Made by a program: the position numbers and the translations under genes
The notes under the pieces: generated by a model
Seen by the model: the letters and a program-made list of their open reading frames with translations, nothing else
Database searches by the model: none
What the model was told of the DNA's origin: nothing
In this document: in pieces, positions 18,050 through 27,443 of the stretch
Position numbering within the stretch: position 1 is the first letter of the stretch
Layout: the number at the start of each line of letters is the position of its first letter
NCBI GenBank assembly: GCA_016841425.1
Contig: JAENZE010000010.1
Span: forward strand, 62,001-126,000
Length of the DNA stretch: 64,000 nucleotides
Source of the DNA: Syntrophomonas sp.
GTDB lineage: Bacteria > Bacillota > Syntrophomonadia > Syntrophomonadales > Syntrophomonadaceae
Reading direction: 5' to 3'

Positions 18050-20956
18050 ATGTCTAAAAAAAAGGCCCAAAGCAGAATACATAAAGATAAAATTCCAGCC
18101 TCTTCAAGAAAAGAAACCACTTTGCTTTCTACTGCTCTTTTTATTGCTGCGGGAATATTAATATTTTATCCACCTTATTTTAAAGGCTTATTCATGCCCC
18201 GAGAAATGTTTTTTACCCATATTATTACCGCCCTGGTTTTTGCAGGCCTATGGATAAAGAAGATACTAAATCAGGATTACACCTTCATAAAAACTCCGCT
18301 CGACGTGGCCGTGCTGGCATATACAGCCGTCAGCCTTTTATCCTTGCTGGGAGCCGTAGACAATGGAGAAGCCTTATATGGTTTTCTCAAGGTCCTTAAT
18401 TACTTCATGATCTACTGGATAATTACCGAAATAGTAAAAAGTTATAGTGATTATGAAAACATATTAAATATATTGCTGGCCAGCGCAATGGGAGTTGCCC
18501 TTTTAGGTATACTCGCCGCCTGGGGATATTTCAACTATCCGGATGCTTTTAATGGAAAAGCAATCAGTTCTACCCTGCAGTATTCAAATGCGGCCGGATT
18601 ATATTTAGGTGTTATGAGCTTAATAGCAATCAATCAGTGGATAAGCAGTCAAAAAATCAAGTGGGAGTTTCTTTATGCTGGCATTACCTACGTTTTATTA
18701 TTAGTCAGTCTGGCCACCTTTTCCAAAGGAGCCTGGTTGATAATAATCATCGGGGCCGTATTAACACTGATTATCATGCCGGGTCATTACCGGGTTAAAG
18801 CAGCTTACGGCATTGCATTGAGTGTGGCTGCAGTACTGATCGCTGCCTCTGGCTTTATCCCCGCTATTCTGAGCGGAGATATCTCAACCGCGATTTTGTT
18901 TTTCCTAATTGGTCTGTTGCTCAGCCTCCTGGGACAAATTTCATACGAAGTCTTGATTAAAGTTAGCAAAGTTCATGTGAACAGAAAATACATGAGCCTG
19001 GCAGCGGGGTTCCTGATTTTAGTGATTCTAATTGGCAGCACTGGAATCATGATCAATAAACATAACGAAATAGTTAATAGAATCGCAGATGAATTTTCAG
19101 GATTAAGCGATTTCAGCAGTAATAGTTATAGCAGCCGCCTTGATTTTGCACGCTGGGGAATGTCCATAGTAAAAGACTACCCGATAATTGGGGCCGGAGC
19201 GGAAGGATGGAGTGCACTTTATCATCAATATAAAGATAGGATTGCCTGGTCGGCCGAGACTCATAATGGTTTTTTGCAGATATGGATAGAGACTGGAACT
19301 TTGGGAATAATTGCCTTTATGAGCATCTGGGTACTATTTCTTTTTAGCCTTAACAGGATTTACCGAACCAATAAGACCCGGGAAATAGATAATCAGGACA
19401 AATTGATAAAAATATGGGGAACCGCTATTGCCGCCGTATGTATGGGCTTACATTCCTTTATAGACTTTGACTTGTCATTACCGGCCTTGAGCATTTTATT
19501 ATGGACATTCTTTGCGCTGATAAATTCAGCCGGCTACATAGAAAATGTTAATGAAAAGAATCTGGTGCCCAATATACCTATTATAAATATAAGCGTTGCT
19601 GCTTTAATAGCCATACTGTTATTAGCTTGCGGAAGTTCTTTCGCTCTGGCCGATAACTATGCCCGAAAAGGACAGACCGCTTTGGGAAGGCTGCAGGCAG
19701 CTGAATCAAGCAGTGTGCAGCATCAAGAGCTGGGGGCGGCGGAAAGCTGCTACAAGAAGGCGGTTCAATTTGATTCATATAATGGCTTGTATCATGCTGA
19801 AATGGCTCGGATATATGCAGTGATATATACACAATTAAAAGAAGACAATCCTCAACTGGCAGATCAATATAAGAACATGGTTTATACGGAAATGGAAAAA
19901 GTTGATAAACTGGCTCCTTTTGATCTCAAAGCCCGAGGTTTATTATTGAGCAGCAGTGTAACCCTGGGCGATATTAAAGAAGGAGTCAAACAGGCCCAGG
20001 CAGCTGTGACTGCAAATCCCTGGGATGTTAAGGCTTATAATATTACCGTAAGCAATCTGGGGGTAGCCGCGGATTATTGCTGGCAGCAGGGAGATTATGC
20101 AACAGCCGGGAACTATGCCGAACAGATACTAAATTTACAGGATAAGCTGCAGGAAAAAGTGAGGCAGTTGGATAAGGCAAGTTCTGATAAGAATCAACTA
20201 GAATTAACTTACCAATCCAGGCTAAATATTGGAAAAGCTCATTATATACTAGGGGATTATGAAGAAGCAGCTTCAAGCCTGGAACCAATGACAGGAAATA
20301 TGCTGGCGATGGAATTGATTGACCCCAATTTTGAAAATACCGAGTTTGAAAACGATGATTGGAAAGTAGAAGTAGTCAGAGATGCAGAAGCCAGTAATGG
20401 CAAATGCCTGGAAGTAACAGCTAAACGGGACATGTATGGCTGGCCAAGAGTATTAGTATTGGGCAGCCGTTTGCCAATAACTGCAGGGGAAAAATATATT
20501 ATCGAGGTGCGTTTCAAAGTAATAGATTGTGGCAACAGCCCGGGAGGAGAACAGGGAGCTAAGCTGGGAATATGGGGTAACGCTTATGCTGGCGAGCAGT
20601 CGAAAAATACCAGCTTTACGTTTTATAAGGGAGATAAGGATATAAAAGATATCTCCGCATGGCAGGTGGAACAGCAGATACTGGTTCATGATGAAGGTTA
20701 TGAGGAACGCAGTTTTAGCCTGGGTACCGGCAGTGTTGCCAGAGAAACCAGTTTCAGAATCGATTATGTCCAATTTTTCCCGAGCGATATAAATAATTTG
20801 CCGGATAACATGAGAAAAGCCAGCATATGGTATGCTGCATCTCTTTCTCAATTGGGAGAAAAAGAAGAAGCTACTAAGATTGAAGAGCAATTTGCTGAGG
20901 ATAATGCATTAATGGAACTCTACGTAAAACTAATAGATAATAAGCAACATCAGTAG
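18050..20956 (+). CDS. Wzy-like O-antigen polymerase fused to TPR region and a carbohydrate-binding-like module
   Basis: A 968-residue membrane protein, about twice the usual Wzy length. Residues about 25-510 hold a dozen or more hydrophobic segments with the Wzy_C core: TFSKGAWLIIIIG, SSRLDFARWGMSIVKDYP, IGAGAEGWSALYHQY and WSAETHNGFLQIWIETG. After a final helix near residue 525, the extracytoplasmic part contains TPR-like helices (AESCYKKAVQFDSYNGLYHAEMA and similar). About residues 755-915 form a beta-rich stretch resembling a CBM-type jelly roll (LEVTAKRDMYGWPRV, ITAGEKYIIEVRFKV). A last TPR-like hairpin follows. The polymerase assignment is firm; the beta module assignment is inference. 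It follows the Wzz gene by 172 nt. Confidence 0.85.
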   Translation: MSKKKAQSRIHKDKIPASSRKETTLLSTALFIAAGILIFYPPYFKGLFMPREMFFTHIITALVFAGLWIKKILNQDYTFIKTPLDVAVLAYTAVSLLSLLGAVDNGEALYGFLKVLNYFMIYWIITEIVKSYSDYENILNILLASAMGVALLGILAAWGYFNYPDAFNGKAISSTLQYSNAAGLYLGVMSLIAINQWISSQKIKWEFLYAGITYVLLLVSLATFSKGAWLIIIIGAVLTLIIMPGHYRVKAAYGIALSVAAVLIAASGFIPAILSGDISTAILFFLIGLLLSLLGQISYEVLIKVSKVHVNRKYMSLAAGFLILVILIGSTGIMINKHNEIVNRIADEFSGLSDFSSNSYSSRLDFARWGMSIVKDYPIIGAGAEGWSALYHQYKDRIAWSAETHNGFLQIWIETGTLGIIAFMSIWVLFLFSLNRIYRTNKTREIDNQDKLIKIWGTAIAAVCMGLHSFIDFDLSLPALSILLWTFFALINSAGYIENVNEKNLVPNIPIINISVAALIAILLLACGSSFALADNYARKGQTALGRLQAAESSSVQHQELGAAESCYKKAVQFDSYNGLYHAEMARIYAVIYTQLKEDNPQLADQYKNMVYTEMEKVDKLAPFDLKARGLLLSSSVTLGDIKEGVKQAQAAVTANPWDVKAYNITVSNLGVAADYCWQQGDYATAGNYAEQILNLQDKLQEKVRQLDKASSDKNQLELTYQSRLNIGKAHYILGDYEEAASSLEPMTGNMLAMELIDPNFENTEFENDDWKVEVVRDAEASNGKCLEVTAKRDMYGWPRVLVLGSRLPITAGEKYIIEVRFKVIDCGNSPGGEQGAKLGIWGNAYAGEQSKNTSFTFYKGDKDIKDISAWQVEQQILVHDEGYEERSFSLGTGSVARETSFRIDYVQFFPSDINNLPDNMRKASIWYAASLSQLGEKEEATKIEEQFAEDNALMELYVKLIDNKQHQ

Positions 20957-20976
20957 CCGCGAATTCATTCGCGGCT
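20955..20976. repeat. 22-bp hairpin repeat, AGCSGnGAAT type
   Basis: Perfect 10-bp arms (AGCCGCGAAT and ATTCGCGGCT) with a TC loop, overlapping the stop codon of the polymerase gene by two bases. Related 22-bp hairpins with the same GAAT..ATTC core occur at 51407-51428, 51661-51682 and 57792-57813. It could also stop or stabilise the transcript, although no T-run follows. Confidence 0.7.
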
Positions 20977-21076
20977 GAGAAAGGAAAATGATCTTTTTTA
21001 GATGCTGACTGCAATAACTAAAAAGTTAAAACAGAACTTAAACAATTAACAATTGTTATAAAGCAGGGGGAATGTA

Positions 21077-22915
21077 ATGTTTTACTGGTACAGATTAATC
21101 GCTTTACTCATTATAGACGCCGTTATGGTCAATACGGCACTTTATATATCGCTGCTCCTGCGGTTTGAAGGTAGTGTACCAGATCAATTTATAGTCGCTG
21201 CCTTGTATCTTCTTCCCTGGTGGACATTTATCGTGCTGGCCAGCATGTGTTTCTTTAAGCTGTACAACCGAATGTGGCAGTATGCTAGTCTTGGTGAGTT
21301 GGGCGGGGTAATAAAAGCTGTAAGCTCAAGTATAGCAGTACTGGTCAGTTTGATTTACCTTGTTCCGTTACCTTATCTACCCAGGAGTGTTTACATACTC
21401 AGCTGGCTGTTTACAATAATAATGATTATTGGATCTCGACTTCTTTGGAGAATAATAAGAAATTCCATTATCAGAGGAGAAAAGCAGGCAGCAAAAAGAA
21501 CTCTGATAGTAGGGGCTGGTGATGCAGGAGCTATGGTGGCCCGTGAATTGGAGCATAATCGTGCTCTGGGCCTGCAAGTATTAGGGTTTACAGACGATAA
21601 TGTATTAAAACAAAAATTGAGTATTTATGGAATTCCTGTCCTGGGAACCCGAGAGGACATACCTATGCTCGTTAATAATCACGGTATTGAAGAAATTATC
21701 ATTGCCATGCCATCGGCGGAAGGTGCAGTTATTCGCGACATATATAATGTATGTCACGAAACCAAAGTCAAAACTAGAATATTTTACGGTACTGATGAAC
21801 TTCTTAATGGCAGACCTAAAATAAGAGAAATTGAACTGGAAGACCTGCTGCGTAGGAAACCGATTAATCTAAACATTGATGAAATAGCGGATTATATCAA
21901 GAATCGAAGTATAATGGTTAGCGGAGCCGGTGGTTCTATCGGTTCTGAATTGTGCCGTCAAATATGTCGATACTATCCGACTAAAATAATCCTGGTGGAG
22001 TACAGTGAAAACAATCTTTTTGAAATTGATAATGAATTGAAGGAAATGTTTCCTGACTTACATATTGATGCAGAGCTATGTGATGTAAAAGATCGTAATA
22101 AATTACAGGAAGTATTCAAAAATGGCCGGCCGCAGGTAGTATTCCATGCTGCTGCCTATAAGCATGTTCCATTGATGGAAAAACATCCAGGAGCAGCGAT
22201 TAAGAACAATATCCTTGGAACCAAGAATATGGCGGAGATAGCGGATAAATATAGTGCGGATACCTTTATATTTATATCCACTGATAAGGCTGTTAATCCT
22301 ACCAGCGTTATGGGAGCGAGTAAGCGTATTGCTGAAATGGTGATTCAAGATATTAATCGAACTAGCAAGACTAAATTCGCATCAGTTAGATTTGGTAATG
22401 TCCTGGGAAGTAGAGGTAGCGTGATTCCAATATTTAAACAGCAGATACAAAAGGGAGGTCCATTAACCATAACCCACCCAGATATGACTCGCTATTTCAT
22501 GACTATACCTGAAGCAGTGCAGTTAGTAATACAGGCTGGAGCAATTACTACAGGCGGCGAAATTTTTATCCTGGATATGGGTGAACCGGTCAAAATAATG
22601 GACCTGGCGAGAGATATGATACAGCTTTATGGATATGAACCTGACAGAGATATAAAAATTAAAATTACCGGGATAAGACCAGGAGAAAAGCTATATGAAG
22701 AGCTTTTCACTACCCGGGAACAGATGGCAGCTACCAAACACGAGAGGATATATATAAGTGAAGAAAGTGACTCGTCTTTATCAGTTTATATTTCGGAGAA
22801 AATAGATAGTATTTTTACTCATAATCTTTTTTTGAACAGGGGAGATGCAGTGGATTTAATCAATATGGTTTTACCTGAATATAAGAATCGACATGCTATA
22901 AACAAATACAGGTAA
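21077..22915 (+). CDS. Membrane-bound UDP-HexNAc 4,6-dehydratase (CapD/WbpM/PglF-like)
   Basis: Makes a UDP-4-keto-6-deoxy-HexNAc, the first step to bacillosamine, QuiNAc or FucNAc type sugars. The 612 residues comprise about four N-terminal membrane helices (1-130), a first Rossmann domain (RTLIVGAGDAGAMVAREL) and a second extended SDR domain with VSGAGGSIGSELCRQI. The catalytic block reads STDKAVNPTSVMGASKR, so the usual Tyr of YxxxK is Met, as in other members of this dehydratase group. GIRPGEKLYEEL near the end is a family hallmark. CAGGGGG lies 6 nt before ATG 21077. The PglE-like aminotransferase at 37106 and PglC-like transferase at 36304 would be its partners. Confidence 0.92.
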   Translation: MFYWYRLIALLIIDAVMVNTALYISLLLRFEGSVPDQFIVAALYLLPWWTFIVLASMCFFKLYNRMWQYASLGELGGVIKAVSSSIAVLVSLIYLVPLPYLPRSVYILSWLFTIIMIIGSRLLWRIIRNSIIRGEKQAAKRTLIVGAGDAGAMVARELEHNRALGLQVLGFTDDNVLKQKLSIYGIPVLGTREDIPMLVNNHGIEEIIIAMPSAEGAVIRDIYNVCHETKVKTRIFYGTDELLNGRPKIREIELEDLLRRKPINLNIDEIADYIKNRSIMVSGAGGSIGSELCRQICRYYPTKIILVEYSENNLFEIDNELKEMFPDLHIDAELCDVKDRNKLQEVFKNGRPQVVFHAAAYKHVPLMEKHPGAAIKNNILGTKNMAEIADKYSADTFIFISTDKAVNPTSVMGASKRIAEMVIQDINRTSKTKFASVRFGNVLGSRGSVIPIFKQQIQKGGPLTITHPDMTRYFMTIPEAVQLVIQAGAITTGGEIFILDMGEPVKIMDLARDMIQLYGYEPDRDIKIKITGIRPGEKLYEELFTTREQMAATKHERIYISEESDSSLSVYISEKIDSIFTHNLFLNRGDAVDLINMVLPEYKNRHAINKYR

Positions 22916-22936
22916 GATTATGGGAGGCAGTATGTT

Positions 22937-24250
22937 TTGGATATGAAGGCTTCATTGAAACACAATATTGTTAGTAAGCAGGCTGTAGTTGGAGTGATAG
23001 GACTGGGGTATGTTGGATTGCCTTTTGCTGTAGAAAAAGGCAAGGTAGGGTATCAAGTATTGGGAATAGACCAAAATCCCCAACGTGCTGATATGATCAA
23101 TAAGGGACAGAATTATATTTTAGATGTTAAAGACGAGGAACTGAAGTCTCTGGTTGATCAGGGGTCGATTACTGCTATGGTTGATTTCAGCAGGGTGCCG
23201 GATATGGATATAATTGTAATTTGTGTCCCTACCCCCCTGACAAAGAACTTAACACCTGACCTGCAGTATGTTGAATCAGTAACCAGGGCGATAGCTCCTT
23301 TAATGAGGAAGGGGCAGTTAGTAACCCTGGAATCAACTACTTATCCTGGAACGACTGAAGAGATAATGCTGCCTATATTAGAGAGTTTTGGCCTTAAAGT
23401 AGAAGAAGATTTCTATCTGGCTCATTCACCAGAAAGGGTAGACCCTGGCAACCAGCGATATACTACAAAAAATACTACTAAAGTAGTAGGTGGAGTTGGA
23501 ACAGAATCACTTGATGCAGCTCTGACCTTTTACAGTCAGACTATAGAACATGTCGTTCCTGTTTCCTGTGCTAAAGCTGCTGAACTAACCAAGGTTTTTG
23601 AGAATACATTCCGAGCAGTGAATATTGCCCTGGTAAATGAATTAACTTTACTCTGTGACCGCATGGGCCTGGATGTATGGGAAGTATTAGATGGTGCTTT
23701 TACCAAGCCCTTTGGCATTATGCCATTTTATCCTGGACCTGGAGTTGGCGGGCACTGTATTCCGCTTGATCCTCATTACCTGGAGTGGAAAGCTAAAGAA
23801 CTAAATTTTAATACCCATTTTATTGCCCTGGCAGGAGAGATTAACCGGAAAATGCCAGAGTTTGTTAGAGATAAAGCTATTCGTATACTGAACCATGCTG
23901 GGATTCCTTCTTCTAAGGCCAAAATTCTGGTACTCGGTATAGCATATAAAAAAGATATCGAAGACGAACGAGAATCACCATCCATAGAAGTAATTAGACT
24001 GTTGAAAATGGAAGGAGCAGAGGTAGATTATCATGATCCGATGATAAATTCGTTTGCAGAACATGGGCTGAAGATGAATTCTACAGCACTAACAGAAGAA
24101 ACCTTAAAAAGCTGTGATTTAGTAATTATTGCTACCGATCACAGCAGCATTGACTACCAGTGGCTGGCTGATAAATCCCAACGGGTATTTGATACCCGTA
24201 ATGCCACTAAAGGTATTACCAGGAATCGAGATAAAATAACACTACTATAA
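22937..24250 (+). CDS. wbpA: UDP-GlcNAc 6-dehydrogenase (WbpA-like)
   Basis: Oxidises UDP-GlcNAc to UDP-GlcNAcA with NAD, the first step of the diacetamido uronic acid route. The 437 residues show the Rossmann motif VIGLGYVGLPFAVEKGK, VICVPTPLTKNLTPDL, TYPGTTEE, SPERVDPGN and the catalytic cysteine in GPGVGGHCIPLDPHYL, followed by GIAYKKDIEDERESP. Start TTG 22937 is chosen because GGGAGG (22922-22927) lies 9 nt upstream; ATG 22943 would be 15 nt away. It begins 21 nt after the dehydratase stop, so it is likely in the same transcript. The three genes behind it match WbpD, WbpE and WbpB, which supports the assignment over a plain UDP-glucose dehydrogenase. Confidence 0.88.
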   Translation: MDMKASLKHNIVSKQAVVGVIGLGYVGLPFAVEKGKVGYQVLGIDQNPQRADMINKGQNYILDVKDEELKSLVDQGSITAMVDFSRVPDMDIIVICVPTPLTKNLTPDLQYVESVTRAIAPLMRKGQLVTLESTTYPGTTEEIMLPILESFGLKVEEDFYLAHSPERVDPGNQRYTTKNTTKVVGGVGTESLDAALTFYSQTIEHVVPVSCAKAAELTKVFENTFRAVNIALVNELTLLCDRMGLDVWEVLDGAFTKPFGIMPFYPGPGVGGHCIPLDPHYLEWKAKELNFNTHFIALAGEINRKMPEFVRDKAIRILNHAGIPSSKAKILVLGIAYKKDIEDERESPSIEVIRLLKMEGAEVDYHDPMINSFAEHGLKMNSTALTEETLKSCDLVIIATDHSSIDYQWLADKSQRVFDTRNATKGITRNRDKITLL

Positions 24251-24362
24251 GATGCTATAAGTCCGAATGTATGTATAAAAATATAGAATAAAATATAGAA
24301 AGACCCCGAAAAGAAAAAATCAAGCAATATAATCAGCGTTAATAAGAATAAGGAGACCTAAA

Positions 24363-24944
24363 ATGAAGGATTCCACATATTTCGTTCACGAAAGTGCTTA
24401 TATCGATGATCTCTGTGAGATAGGTGAAGGTACAAAAATCTGGCATTTTAGTCATGTAATGAAACAAAGCAAAATAGGCCGTAATTGTAACATCGGTCAG
24501 AACGTAGTGATTTCTCCCGGGGTAGTCCTGGGTGATGGAGTGAAAGTGCAAAACAATGTGTCGATATACACCGGGGTAATATGCGAAGAAGATGTTTTCC
24601 TGGGACCCTCTATGGTTTTCAGCAACGTAATAAATCCCCGTGCCTTTATTGAACGCAAAGACGAATTTAAGAAAACGTTGATAAAAAAAGGAGCTTCAAT
24701 AGGTTCAAATGCTACAGTAGTATGTGGGAATACTATCGGCGAATACGCCATGATCGGGGCAGGAACTGTAGTAGCTGGAGATATTCCTGATTATGCCCTG
24801 GTATATGGCAATCCAGCCAGGATCAAAGGCTGGGTATGTAAATGTGGGGTTAAGCTGGATTTTAATGTTCACATAGCAGAATGTGAAGCATGTTGCTCAA
24901 CATATGAAAAGATAAATAACGAAAAAATTGTTCCTGTTACCTGA
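24363..24944 (+). CDS. wbpD: UDP-2-acetamido-3-amino-2,3-dideoxyglucuronate N-acetyltransferase (WbpD-like)
   Basis: Acetylates the 3-amino group in the last step to UDP-GlcNAc(3NAc)A. The 193 residues form a left-handed beta-helix of hexapeptide repeats (IGRNCNIGQNVVISPG, LGDGVKVQNNVSI). Characteristic blocks of the WbpD/WlbB group are MVFSNVINPRAFIERK, IKKGASIGSNATVVCGN and YALVYGNPARIKGWVCKCG. The C-terminus carries a CKCG ... CEACC pair that looks like a small zinc-binding knuckle. ATG 24363 follows AAGGAGACC at normal distance. It lies between the WbpA-like and WbpE-like genes, a conserved gene set in organisms that make 2,3-diacetamido uronic acids. Confidence 0.88.
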   Translation: MKDSTYFVHESAYIDDLCEIGEGTKIWHFSHVMKQSKIGRNCNIGQNVVISPGVVLGDGVKVQNNVSIYTGVICEEDVFLGPSMVFSNVINPRAFIERKDEFKKTLIKKGASIGSNATVVCGNTIGEYAMIGAGTVVAGDIPDYALVYGNPARIKGWVCKCGVKLDFNVHIAECEACCSTYEKINNEKIVPVT

Positions 24945-25037
24945 AAACGCAAGATGTAGGAGAGCAGAAGGACACTTAAAAGAGGCGTACCCGGTTACGA
25001 TTAGCGCTTAACGAGATAAAAAGGAGGAAACGTAAGA

Positions 25038-25094
25038 GTGAATCTGGCACATGCTTTTAGCAGAGGGCTTTATACCCTTACGTCTGGTATCTAA
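25038..25094 (+). CDS. Possible 18-residue leader peptide coupled to wbpE
   Basis: A GTG at 25038 follows a strong AAGGAGG (25021-25027) by 10 nt and opens an 18-codon frame (MNLAHAFSRGLYTLTSGI) that stops at 25094. The natural wbpE start, ATG 25096, is 1 nt behind the stop, and no other Shine-Dalgarno stands before that ATG. This arrangement fits translational coupling. The alternative is that wbpE starts at ATG 25051, in the other frame, using the same distant Shine-Dalgarno 23 nt away. No homologue is known to me. Confidence 0.4.
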   Translation: MNLAHAFSRGLYTLTSGI

Positions 25095-25095
25095 T

Positions 25096-26250
25096 ATGAA
25101 TATTCCAATGCTAAACCTGATTGATCAATACCAGCAAATAAATGAAGAGATAAATACCGTAATACAACAGGTATTGACCAGTGGTGCTTATATCAATGGT
25201 CCGGCAGTAAGGCAGTTTGAAGAGAACATGGAAAAATATTTAGGGGTTAAACATGCTATCGGAGTAGCCTCCGGGTCTGATGCTTTATTGTTGTCTCTCC
25301 ATGCTTTGGGCATAGGCAAAGGAGACAGGGTAATAGTACCCACCTTTACCTTTTTTGCCACCGCTGGTGCTGTTTCGCGTATGAGCGGGGTGCCAGTGTT
25401 CGCAGACATTGATCAAAAAACCTACAATATGGACCTGGATCAGGTGGAAAATATCCTGGAAAAAGACAGAAATAAAGAAATTAAGGCGATAATCCCGGTT
25501 CATCTCTTCGGATTACCCGTAGATATGAAAAGAGTGATGGATCTGGCTGATAAATATGGCCTGTTTGTTATCGAAGATGCCTGTCAGGCAATAAACGCTG
25601 ATATTTGTTCTTCCTCACCGGACCCTGATCATGGTAATCAAAAAGCAGGAACTATTGGGGATACCGGTTGCTTTAGTTTTTTTCCTTCAAAAAATCTGGG
25701 ATGTTTTGGAGATGGGGGTATGATTGTAAGCAATGATGATGATCTCGCGGCTGATATTGGTATTCTAAGAGTTCATGGCTCCAGACCCAAGTATTATCAT
25801 AGCGTAGTAGGTTATAACAGTCGATTGGATACTATCCAGGCCGCTGTTCTGAACGTAAAACTTAAATACCTACAGGAGTGGACCGATAAGAGAAGAAATG
25901 TAGCAGCTGTTTATAATAAGGCATTTCAGGCAGCAGAACTGCTGGACAAGGTAAAATGCCCGGAAGTACTAGATGGACATGTATTCCATCAGTATGTGAT
26001 AGAGGTGGAAAACCGAAATAGTCTAATTGAATATTTGAATCAAAAAGGAATAGGGAGTGCCATATATTATCCAGTCCCTCTTCATCTACAGGAATGTTTC
26101 AAGGAATTGGGTTATCAAAAAGGGGACTTGCCCATAGCAGAAAACGCCTGCCAGAGGGTTTTAGCCCTGCCGATTGATCCCGATTTATCTGAAGATGCAA
26201 TAGCATATTTAGTAGATAGTATCAAACAATTTATTGTGAGTAGCAAATGA
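25096..26250 (+). CDS. wbpE: DegT/DnrJ/EryC1 aminotransferase (WbpE-like)
   Basis: PLP enzyme that aminates the 3-keto group of UDP-2-acetamido-3-keto-glucuronate with glutamate. About 384 residues from ATG 25096 (MNIPMLNLIDQYQQINEEI), which matches the N-terminus of WbpE-type enzymes; an upstream ATG at 25051 would add 15 residues of atypical sequence. Visible motifs are ASGSDALLLSLHALGIGKGD, the PLP phosphate-binding region, VIEDACQAI with the Asp that pairs with PLP nitrogen, and the Schiff-base Lys in FSFFPSKNLGCFGDGG. Family sequence YNSRLDTIQAAVL is also present. Gene order with wbpA, wbpD and the wbpB-like gene supports the substrate assignment. Confidence 0.88.
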   Translation: MNIPMLNLIDQYQQINEEINTVIQQVLTSGAYINGPAVRQFEENMEKYLGVKHAIGVASGSDALLLSLHALGIGKGDRVIVPTFTFFATAGAVSRMSGVPVFADIDQKTYNMDLDQVENILEKDRNKEIKAIIPVHLFGLPVDMKRVMDLADKYGLFVIEDACQAINADICSSSPDPDHGNQKAGTIGDTGCFSFFPSKNLGCFGDGGMIVSNDDDLAADIGILRVHGSRPKYYHSVVGYNSRLDTIQAAVLNVKLKYLQEWTDKRRNVAAVYNKAFQAAELLDKVKCPEVLDGHVFHQYVIEVENRNSLIEYLNQKGIGSAIYYPVPLHLQECFKELGYQKGDLPIAENACQRVLALPIDPDLSEDAIAYLVDSIKQFIVSSK

Positions 26251-26296
26251 AACAGAGCTAATCGTGTTATTTTATTCAGGTTAAGGAGAAATATAA

Positions 26297-27292
26297 ATGT
26301 TAAAAATTGGGCTCATTGGCTGCGGCCGGATATCCAAGAATCACTTTGAAGCTGTTGCTGATCAAGCGGATGCAGAAATTGCAGCTTGCTGCGATATAGT
26401 TGAAGAACGTGCTAGTGGAGCTGCATCAACTTACGGCATACCAGTATGGACCACCCGGTATCAGGAAATGCTGGAGCGCAAAGATATCGATCTAATATCT
26501 ATCTGCACTCCATCCGGCTTTCATCCCCAGCATGGCATACTCGCAGCCCGGGCAGGGAAACATGTTCTGACAGAAAAACCTATGGGATGTCGGCTTGAAG
26601 AAGCGGATGAACTGATAGAAACCTGTCAAAAACATGGAGTCAGACTTTTTGTAGTATTGCAAAACCGGTTAAATCCTGCGGTAAAGCTTACCCGGAGGGC
26701 TTATGATGAAGGGCGCTTTGGCCGAATATATATGATTACCTCCAATGTTTTCTGGACCCGCCCGCAAGAATACTATGATATGGCTCCCTGGCGCGGCAGC
26801 TGGGCACTGGATGGGGGGGCCTTTATGAACCAGGCATCACATTATGTAGACATGGTGCAGTGGTTTGGCGGAGAGATAGATAAGGTAGAGGCTATTACTG
26901 CTACTTTAGCCCGGAAGATCGAAGTTGAAGACACCGGAGCTGCCATTATTAGATTTAAAAATGGAGCTATTGGTTCCATAAACGTCACTATGCTGACCTA
27001 CCCTAAAAACATGGAAGGTTCAATAACCATTCTGGGTGAGAAAGGCACCGTGCGTATTGGTGGAACTTCAATGAACAAAATTGAACATTGGCAGTTTGGT
27101 GACATCAGGCCTTACGATAAAGAAATAGAAAGACATAATACTAACCCGGACTCAGTCTATGGATTCGGACATAATGGTTATTATCAAAATGTTATTAATA
27201 GTATTATGAATGATTCAATTCCCAGTAGTGATGGTTTAGAGGGAAGAAAGTCCCTGTGTTTACTTGAACAGATTTATATGAAGAAAAGCTAG
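26297..27292 (+). CDS. wbpB: Gfo/Idh/MocA oxidoreductase (WbpB-like, UDP-GlcNAcA 3-dehydrogenase)
   Basis: Predicted to oxidise C3 of UDP-GlcNAcA, working in tandem with the WbpE aminotransferase. The 331 residues have the N-terminal Rossmann motif GLIGCGRISKNH, ICTPSGFHPQHGILAARAGK and TEKPMGCRLEEAD (EKP catalytic Lys), then VVLQNRLNPAVKL and the C-terminal alpha/beta domain with MNQASHYVDMVQWFGG, which holds a conserved His. It sits 46 nt behind wbpE and has AAGGAGAAA before ATG 26297. Members of this superfamily act on many sugars; the specific role rests on the four-gene set. No WbpI 2-epimerase follows immediately, so the product may stay in the gluco configuration. Confidence 0.86.
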   Translation: MLKIGLIGCGRISKNHFEAVADQADAEIAACCDIVEERASGAASTYGIPVWTTRYQEMLERKDIDLISICTPSGFHPQHGILAARAGKHVLTEKPMGCRLEEADELIETCQKHGVRLFVVLQNRLNPAVKLTRRAYDEGRFGRIYMITSNVFWTRPQEYYDMAPWRGSWALDGGAFMNQASHYVDMVQWFGGEIDKVEAITATLARKIEVEDTGAAIIRFKNGAIGSINVTMLTYPKNMEGSITILGEKGTVRIGGTSMNKIEHWQFGDIRPYDKEIERHNTNPDSVYGFGHNGYYQNVINSIMNDSIPSSDGLEGRKSLCLLEQIYMKKS

Positions 27293-27443
27293 AAAAGCGT
27301 TAATTGCAGGAGAGCCGGAGTAAAGCAGTAAGATGCTTTATTTCTTATAAAAGTATCATTATCAAAAGAAAGGCAGGACAGGGAACAGGAACGTCAAGGA
27401 GATTTTATACTGTTACTCCTAACGCCATCCCCCTTACCCTTTA

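Noticed and set aside
20955-20976. Rho-independent terminator between the Wzy and CapD-like genes
   Set aside because: The hairpin is good but no T-run follows; the sequence after it is purine-rich. Treated as a repeat instead.
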